From the NCBI RefSeq assembly GCF_000242435.1, contig NZ_JH591187.1, positions 1 through 64,000 on the forward strand: a DNA stretch of 64,000 bases, written 5' to 3'. How positions within the stretch are numbered: the first letter of the stretch is position 1; each line of letters starts with the position of its first letter. This DNA comes from Dialister succinatiphilus YIT 11850. Lineage in GTDB: Bacteria > Bacillota > Negativicutes > Veillonellales > Dialisteraceae. Made by a program: the position numbers and the translations under genes. A model generated the notes under the pieces. It did not search any database and was not told the origin of the DNA. It saw nothing but the letters and a program-made list of their open reading frames with translations. This document shows positions 58,904 through 64,000 of the stretch, in pieces.

Positions 58904-59944
58904 ATGGAAGAAATCAGAATCAACCGGCTGCCTCTTCTCACATACCGTTATCTTCATACCAACGATACCCCTGTATCCTTTGAAGCACCGAAGAGGGGCG
59001 GAGAACCTCATTTTTCCGATCTTTCCTATGTGAAAGAAGGGGGAACCCTTCCGGCGGACTTTAAAGGGGCTTCCGAAGAAACGGTGAAAGCTCTCAAGCA
59101 GGGCAGTCATTACACCATAACCATTCCCGCTGAAACAAAGGCGGAACTGACCATCACCCTTAGCGGCAAGGGCCAGGCAGACTTTGCAGGAAGTTTCCTT
59201 TTCCACCTGGGAAAAGAATCATCCCTGAACCTCATCTGGATTTTGCAGGGGAAAACAGAAAAAGGCACCTGTGTCGCAGGAGCCTACTATGACCTGGCAG
59301 AAAATGCCAATTTGAAAGTATCCCGGCTGGAAAGCGGCCTTTCCGGTGTGGAAATTTTCGACCAGCGTCATGCAGTACTGGCCAGAGGCGCCAGAGCTGA
59401 TTTTTCTGCTGCCGAATTGGGCGGTGAAAATATTTACGTTCACAGCTACGGCCTGCTGGCCGGCGATCATTCTGCCATGACGGAAAAAGCAGTCTATGCC
59501 GGCACGAAGAAACAGCATCTGGATTTCTTCTACCACATCGATCATGTGGGAAAGAAAACCCATGCGGAAATCGACGTGAAAGGCGCCCTGGACGATGATT
59601 CCAAAAAGATTTTCCGGGGTACCCTGAATTTCAAAAAAGGCTGCAGCGGCTCTGTGGGCGACGAAGGAGACTATGCCATCCAGCTTTCCCCGAAGACGAA
59701 AAACATTTCCCTGCCCCTCCTCCTCTGTACGGAAGATGATGTCCAGGGAAACCATGCATCCAGTGCAGGACAGCTGGATGCCAATACCATTTATTTCCTC
59801 ATGAGCCGCGGATTCTCCCTGGAAGAAGCCAGAAGAATCGTGATTGAAGCCCTGATCCGGCCGATTATTGATGGCATGGATTCATCGGTGAGAGATGAAA
59901 TTATTACAGAACTCAGGCAGAAACTGGATTCGAAGGAGTTATAA
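58904..59944 (+). CDS. sufD: Fe-S cluster assembly protein SufD
   Basis: 346 aa. It is a SufB relative with the shared beta-helix and C-terminal TIYFLMSRGFSLEEARRIVIEALIRPII segment. The HIDHVGKKTHAEIDVKGALDDDSKKIFRG region carries the family's conserved His. RBS AAGGAGG before the ATG. It overlaps sufS by one base. Sequence is more diverged than SufB, as usual. Confidence 0.94.
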   Translation: MEEIRINRLPLLTYRYLHTNDTPVSFEAPKRGGEPHFSDLSYVKEGGTLPADFKGASEETVKALKQGSHYTITIPAETKAELTITLSGKGQADFAGSFLFHLGKESSLNLIWILQGKTEKGTCVAGAYYDLAENANLKVSRLESGLSGVEIFDQRHAVLARGARADFSAAELGGENIYVHSYGLLAGDHSAMTEKAVYAGTKKQHLDFFYHIDHVGKKTHAEIDVKGALDDDSKKIFRGTLNFKKGCSGSVGDEGDYAIQLSPKTKNISLPLLLCTEDDVQGNHASSAGQLDANTIYFLMSRGFSLEEARRIVIEALIRPIIDGMDSSVRDEIITELRQKLDSKEL

Positions 59945-61176
59945 TGAACAGCGAATTACTTAGAAAAGATTTTCCCATACTGGAAACCAAAGTGAATGGT
60001 CATCAGATCGTTTATTTTGATAATGCTGCCACCACCCAGCGGCCGCTTCCGGTAGTGAATGCCGTTTTGGACTATGTTACCCACGACAACGGCAATCCCC
60101 ACAGAGGTGCCCATATTTTCGCCATTTCCGCATCAGAAGCCTATGATACATCCAAGGAAGTGGTACGGAAATTTATTAACGCCAAAAGCGCCGGCGAAAT
60201 TATTTACACCAGAAACACCACCGAATCCCTGAACCTGGTGGCCCGTTCCTATGGCGAAACCCATCTTCACAAGGGCGACCATATCCTCATTACCATTGCG
60301 GAACATCATTCCAACCTGGTCACCTGGCAGCGGGTGGCAGAAAAAACGGGCGCCGTGCTGGACTACATCTATGTAGATAAGAAAACCGGTCATTTCCCGG
60401 AAGAAGAACTGAAGAAAATCGACGACCCCAGAGTGAAAATCCTGGCCTTTGCCGAAGTATCCAACGTACTGGGCATCGATTTCGACCCCAAGCCATTGAT
60501 TCAGCGGGCTCATGCCCATGGCGCCGTGGTGGTTCTTGACGGTGCCCAGTCCACCCCTCATAAGAGAGTGGATGTACAGGATTTGGACTGCGATTTCTTC
60601 GCTTTCTCCGGCCACAAAATGTGCTCCATGGGAGGCATTGGTGTCCTTTACGGCAAAGAAGAACTGCTGAACGATATGGAACCATTCCTCATGGGCGGCG
60701 ATATGATTGATGAAGTGCAGGAACAGAAAACAACTTTCGCCGACCTGCCTGCCAAATTTGAAGCAGGCACCCAGTACGTGGAAGGGGCTGTCAGCCTGGT
60801 AGCTGCCATCAAATATGTGGAATCCGTAGGCTATGACGAAATCAGAGCCCAGGAACGGCGCCTTGTCACCCGCTGCCTGGAAGGCATGAAAAAACTGCCC
60901 TTCATCCATATCATCGGACCCACCAATCCCGAAGAAAAAGAAGGCCTCGTAGCCTTTGAAGTGGAAGGCGTACATCCCCATGATGTGGCCCAGATCCTTT
61001 CTGCCAAAGGCATCTGCATCCGCACCGGCCATCACTGCGCTGAACCGCTCCATCATTACCTTGGTATCAACGCCAGCTGCCGTGCCTCCTTCTATTTCTA
61101 CAATACAGTGGACGAAGTGGACTATTTCCTGAAAGAATTGAAGGACGTACGGAAAGTCATGGGGTATGATGACTGA
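59944..61176 (+). CDS. sufS: Cysteine desulfurase SufS
   Basis: 410 aa, fold type I PLP enzyme. YFDNAATTQRP start, TRNTTESLN, AEHHSNLVTWQ, the PLP Lys in FSGHKMCSMGG (about residue 224) and the active-site Cys in RTGHHCAEPLHH (about 362). It removes sulfur from cysteine and passes it on to SufU. GGAGTT is a usable RBS. It overlaps sufU by one base. Confidence 0.96.
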   Translation: MNSELLRKDFPILETKVNGHQIVYFDNAATTQRPLPVVNAVLDYVTHDNGNPHRGAHIFAISASEAYDTSKEVVRKFINAKSAGEIIYTRNTTESLNLVARSYGETHLHKGDHILITIAEHHSNLVTWQRVAEKTGAVLDYIYVDKKTGHFPEEELKKIDDPRVKILAFAEVSNVLGIDFDPKPLIQRAHAHGAVVVLDGAQSTPHKRVDVQDLDCDFFAFSGHKMCSMGGIGVLYGKEELLNDMEPFLMGGDMIDEVQEQKTTFADLPAKFEAGTQYVEGAVSLVAAIKYVESVGYDEIRAQERRLVTRCLEGMKKLPFIHIIGPTNPEEKEGLVAFEVEGVHPHDVAQILSAKGICIRTGHHCAEPLHHYLGINASCRASFYFYNTVDEVDYFLKELKDVRKVMGYDD

Positions 61177-61628
61177 TGGAATTAAAACAGCTCTACACCG
61201 ATCTTATCCTGGAATATAACAAGGACAAGACCAATAAACGCAAAATCAGCAGCCCTACAGTCCACGAACATGGACACAACCCCAGCTGCGGTGATGATAT
61301 CGATATCGAAGCCAAAGTAGAAAACGGAGTCATCACCGACCTGGCCTATACCGGCACCGGCTGCGCCATCAGCCAGGCATCTACCGCCATGATGGCCGAA
61401 CTCCTTCAGGGAAGAACCGTGGAAGAAGGCCTCCGCCTCTGCCGCCTCTTCCTGGATATGATCTGCGGCAAAGTCACCGATGACTCCCAGCTGGAAGAAC
61501 TGGAAGCCGCCATTACCCTGAAAGACATCTCCCAGATGCCTGTCCGCGTCAAATGTGCCACCCTGGGATGGCACACCCTGGAAATGGCACTGGAAAAAGT
61601 GGAAAAACAGCTGAAAGACAACGGCTGA
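61176..61628 (+). CDS. sufU: SufU sulfur acceptor
   Basis: 150 aa. The three zinc-binding cysteines are present in NPSCGDDI, GTGCAISQAS and VKCATLGWH, and the Gly-rich insertion typical of SufU (compared with IscU) is seen before the last one. It is the zinc-dependent partner that receives persulfide sulfur from SufS in Gram-positive-type Suf systems. Last gene of the operon. Confidence 0.95.
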   Translation: MELKQLYTDLILEYNKDKTNKRKISSPTVHEHGHNPSCGDDIDIEAKVENGVITDLAYTGTGCAISQASTAMMAELLQGRTVEEGLRLCRLFLDMICGKVTDDSQLEELEAAITLKDISQMPVRVKCATLGWHTLEMALEKVEKQLKDNG

Positions 61629-61637
61629 CATCAAAAT

Positions 61638-61675
61638 AAAAAGCATGGAACCTCATAGAGGACCATGCTTTTTTA
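61638..61675 (+). terminator. Terminator of the suf operon
   Basis: AAAAGCATGG and CCATGCTTTT around a 14-nt loop, followed by TT-rich DNA. Confidence 0.83.
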
Positions 61676-61843
61676 TTTGACAGAAAAGGGACAGATGAGA
61701 TGTGGCCTGGCTCCATGGTCTGACTGATGACTGGGGACAAAAGGAACAGGGCATCCTTCTTTTAGTTAAGTTTTATGCTGATAACAGCTATTGATACCCA
61801 TACCTGAGGGCATCAAAGATGGTAAAAGAATATAAATTGAAAT

Positions 61844-61872
61844 TTGACAATTAAAGGAAAAGAGTAGATAAT
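61844..61872 (+). promoter_or_regulatory. Promoter of the last TonB receptor gene
   Basis: TTGACA, a 17-bp spacer and GATAAT. Just downstream is an AT-rich run with ATAATAATTATAATAAT, which could hold a Fur-type site, but the match is too loose to call. The stretch 61676-61843 holds no gene. Confidence 0.65.
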
Positions 61873-61945
61873 GAGTAAAGACTAAATAATAATTATAATA
61901 ATAAATCAGCAAATTAAACTTTTGATATATTATGATGGGGAATAT

Positions 61946-61987
61946 GAGAACTGAAGCGCATTGCGCTTTTTTCAGTTCTCTTTTTTT
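61946..61987 (+). terminator. Leader terminator upstream of a TonB receptor gene
   Basis: GAGAACTGA pairs with TCAGTTCTC and, inside, AGCGC with GCGCT; seven T follow. It lies downstream of the promoter and only 25 bp before the ATG, so transcripts must read through it to express the gene. It could be a premature terminator (attenuator). No competing antiterminator is obvious. Confidence 0.6.
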
Positions 61988-62012
61988 ATGTCAAAAAGCG
62001 GGGAGAAAACGT

Positions 62013-64000
62013 ATGAATCAGAAAATCAAGTATGCAGCTCTGGGAATTGCTCTTGCCTGCACCGGCTGGACCGGCGCTTCGGCAGAGCAAGTGTATGAAC
62101 TGAATCCCATTACCGTAACGGCACAGCGTTATGAGAAAAAGGACGTTGATGTGCCTGCCACGACACAGACATTTACTGAAAAAGACATTGCTGCTACCGG
62201 TGCAGATAATATGTCTGTAGCTTTAGGATATTTGGATGGCGTTGTTACCTCCGGCATGGGGCCCAACGGGGCGTCTAATTCTTCCATGACCAGCAAAATC
62301 GTGATGCGCGGCGTTGAAAATGGCACGGTGGTTATGGTTAACGGTACCCCTATCAACTGGAGAAATCTTTATAATCTGGAAAATATTCCGACCAGTGCGG
62401 TATCCCGGGTAGAAGTGGTTCACGGCGGCGGTGCGGTGATGTACGGCAGCCAGGCCACCGGTGGTGTCATCAATATCATTACCAAGAAAAAACTGGATAA
62501 CCAGGTGGAAGCAGGCTGGGGGAATCGGGGAAGACAAAGTTATAAGGTCTCTGCCAATGCAGGCCGTTTTTCCTTTGCCTATGATTACAATAAATGGGGG
62601 ACCATTGATAAGGTCTCCGATTATAATACAAAGGTGACTACAAAGAAGGATGGGAAGACAGTCACCCTTTTCCCGGTCCATATGCAGCAGAAATTCAGAG
62701 GTTCTGAAAAGAACAATTTCAATGCCATGTATCAATTCAATGACAAGCTGGATTTGCTTTACAACCATAATGAATCCACCAATCGCTGGTCCTATAAGTA
62801 CAGCGGGATACCGGAGGGAAATAAATATGCGGGCCTGAATGGTCAGACTCGGTATAAGACCAAATTTGAAAGAGATGGAGATTTTATCCAGTTAAATCTT
62901 CATGATATGGATGGCTTCAGCGGCCATATTTTCTATAACTATAACTCCCTTGCCACTCACCAGACCAATTTCTACAGTTCCACAGCTTCGCCGTATAAAC
63001 CGGATAATCCCAAATATAGAAGCTATAGCAAGGAAAAGAATAAGACCTATGGCTATGATTTCCAAAAGGTGTGGGACCAGAAGGACAAACAGACCTTCCT
63101 GCTGGGGACATCCCTGGTTCGAGAAGAGTATAAGAACCATGACCCCGGTGCCACCAGCGCTCTGGATAGAGAAATCAGTGAAGGAAGAAATATTTATGCA
63201 GCCTTTGGCTCATGGAACAGAAATATCACACCGAAGGATACCTTTACCTTGAGCGGACGCGGCACATGGACCACGGGAGGAAAGAAGCAGTATCACAATT
63301 TCAGCACCCAGGCACAGTACCTGCATAAGCTGAATAACAACCAAAGCATCTATGCCGGCTTTGGTCAGTCCTTTGTGCTGCCTACCCTTCGCCAGCTGCA
63401 TTCCCGATTTGATATTTCTTCACCGGACCGTATTATTGGGAATCCCGACCTGAAACCGCAGAAGGGTACCCACTATGAAATGGGCTGGAAGATGGAAACG
63501 GAACATAGACAGTACAAGGCAGCCCTGTTTACCGAAAGAATCAAAGATGATATTTCTTTTTCAAAGCAGACCGGTCAGGATTACTGGGATACAGTCAATG
63601 AGGATTTCAAGAATAAAGGACTGGAATTGACGGTGAAAGGGCAGGAAAAGAACGGGTTTGGCTGGCATGCCGGATTTACTTACCAGAATCCGAAAACTAA
63701 GGAAAAATCGCAGAAAAAGACTGCTAAAACCTATTGGGACCGCCATTATGGAAGAATCCTTTTGAATGGCGGCGTGGATTATACAAAGAATAAATGGGAA
63801 ACGGCATTGAATTTCAGTTACCTGGCTGACAGGGTCATGACACCTACCAGTGCCCATTCCTATGATACAAAGCCTTATCTGCTTACCTCTTTCTTTGCTA
63901 AATATTCACCCAACAAGTCCGATGATATTATTCTGACCGTGGATAATATCCTTAACAGGGAAGATGTGACGTCCCACACGTCAAGTGATTATTATTCCAC
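62013..64000 (+). CDS. TonB-dependent receptor, 3' end beyond the window
   Basis: 662 codons are visible, without stop. ATG 62013 follows GGGGAG by 7 bp. Signal peptide about 1-24 (ends GASAEQ). NPITVTAQR is the TonB-box-like start; the plug shows SKIVMRGVENGTVVMVNG and VEVVHGGGAVMYGSQATGGVINII; then many barrel strands. DNILNRED near the end is close to the usual C-terminal strand, so only about 20 to 40 residues are missing. Ligand unknown. The plug sequence differs from that of the receptor at 34654, so the two are probably for different ligands. Confidence 0.92.
   Translation, partial: MNQKIKYAALGIALACTGWTGASAEQVYELNPITVTAQRYEKKDVDVPATTQTFTEKDIAATGADNMSVALGYLDGVVTSGMGPNGASNSSMTSKIVMRGVENGTVVMVNGTPINWRNLYNLENIPTSAVSRVEVVHGGGAVMYGSQATGGVINIITKKKLDNQVEAGWGNRGRQSYKVSANAGRFSFAYDYNKWGTIDKVSDYNTKVTTKKDGKTVTLFPVHMQQKFRGSEKNNFNAMYQFNDKLDLLYNHNESTNRWSYKYSGIPEGNKYAGLNGQTRYKTKFERDGDFIQLNLHDMDGFSGHIFYNYNSLATHQTNFYSSTASPYKPDNPKYRSYSKEKNKTYGYDFQKVWDQKDKQTFLLGTSLVREEYKNHDPGATSALDREISEGRNIYAAFGSWNRNITPKDTFTLSGRGTWTTGGKKQYHNFSTQAQYLHKLNNNQSIYAGFGQSFVLPTLRQLHSRFDISSPDRIIGNPDLKPQKGTHYEMGWKMETEHRQYKAALFTERIKDDISFSKQTGQDYWDTVNEDFKNKGLELTVKGQEKNGFGWHAGFTYQNPKTKEKSQKKTAKTYWDRHYGRILLNGGVDYTKNKWETALNFSYLADRVMTPTSAHSYDTKPYLLTSFFAKYSPNKSDDIILTVDNILNREDVTSHTSSDYYS

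Noticed and set aside
57581-59206. 541-codon open frame on the minus strand opposite sufB and sufD
   Set aside because: Both suf genes are unmistakable on the plus strand; the minus frame has no RBS or motif.
1-64000. CRISPR arrays, prophage, restriction or other defence islands
   Set aside because: No regularly spaced repeats, Cas, phage structural or restriction genes were seen; the only mobile genes are the ISLre2-like copies.

Overview
The window looks like chromosomal DNA from a diderm Firmicute of the class Negativicutes, most likely near Dialister/Veillonella. This is inferred from gene content, not from a search. Firmicute traits are T-box leaders, a DivIC/FtsB-like protein, a UmuC-YolD pair, SufCBDSU and an ISLre2-type element. 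Outer-membrane traits are two TonB-dependent receptors and GT39/ArnT-like lipid-linked sugar transferases. arsA/arsB-like genes for phenolyl cobamides point to the same class (known in Sporomusa and Veillonella).

Layout. 1-3.5 kb: an insertion sequence (IS) end on the minus strand cuts off the 5' part of a flavodoxin-type reductase gene; a secreted alpha/beta hydrolase follows, then a complete ISLre2-like IS with a 9-bp target duplication. 3.5-10 kb: rRNA methyltransferase, a DUF2939-like protein, aldehyde dehydrogenase, and a three-gene operon arsA-arsB-larC-like. 10.3-11.2 kb: ten tRNA genes behind a strong promoter. 11.3-21.6 kb: MFS exporter, DEAD-box helicase, an ECF vitamin-transporter S component behind a structured leader RNA of unassigned class, a YaiI/YqxD protein, a DUF1858 protein, M48 protease, D-Ala-D-Ala carboxypeptidase plus a divisome coiled-coil protein, and three small minus-strand genes. 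21.8-25.7 kb: branched-chain amino acid ABC transporter livHMGF behind a compound T-box with Leu and Ile specifiers. 26-32 kb: polA, coaE, lytic transglycosylase, two unknown proteins, ketopantoate reductase. 32.3-36.7 kb: a FeoA-FeoB fusion and a TonB receptor. 36.8-38.4 kb: the liv binding protein gene behind a second T-box leader with one stem I but two antiterminator/terminator modules. 39-46 kb: Y-family polymerase with YolD-like partner, three transporters, a membrane diguanylate cyclase. 46.3-53.6 kb: a decayed lipoamide dehydrogenase fragment and an envelope-glycosylation neighbourhood (GT2, GtrA, two GT39, DedA). 54-56.3 kb: two amino-acid binding lipoproteins without permease genes and a small Cys/Gly-rich secreted protein. 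56.7-61.6 kb: sufCBDSU. 62 kb to the end: a TonB receptor gene running off the window, behind a possible leader terminator.

How the parts connect. The two liv loci are about 12 kb apart but share T-box control, so binding protein and membrane complex are probably induced together when charged Ile (and, for livHMGF, Leu) tRNA is scarce. The tRNA-Leu(GAG) that would read the Leu specifier is encoded in the window. FeoAB, the two TonB receptors and Suf form an iron uptake and Fe-S assembly theme. The strongest candidate for something undescribed is the arsAB operon carrying a LarC-like protein that has lost LarC's conserved histidine/glutamate motif; next are the compound T-box leaders and the unassigned RNA before the ECF gene.
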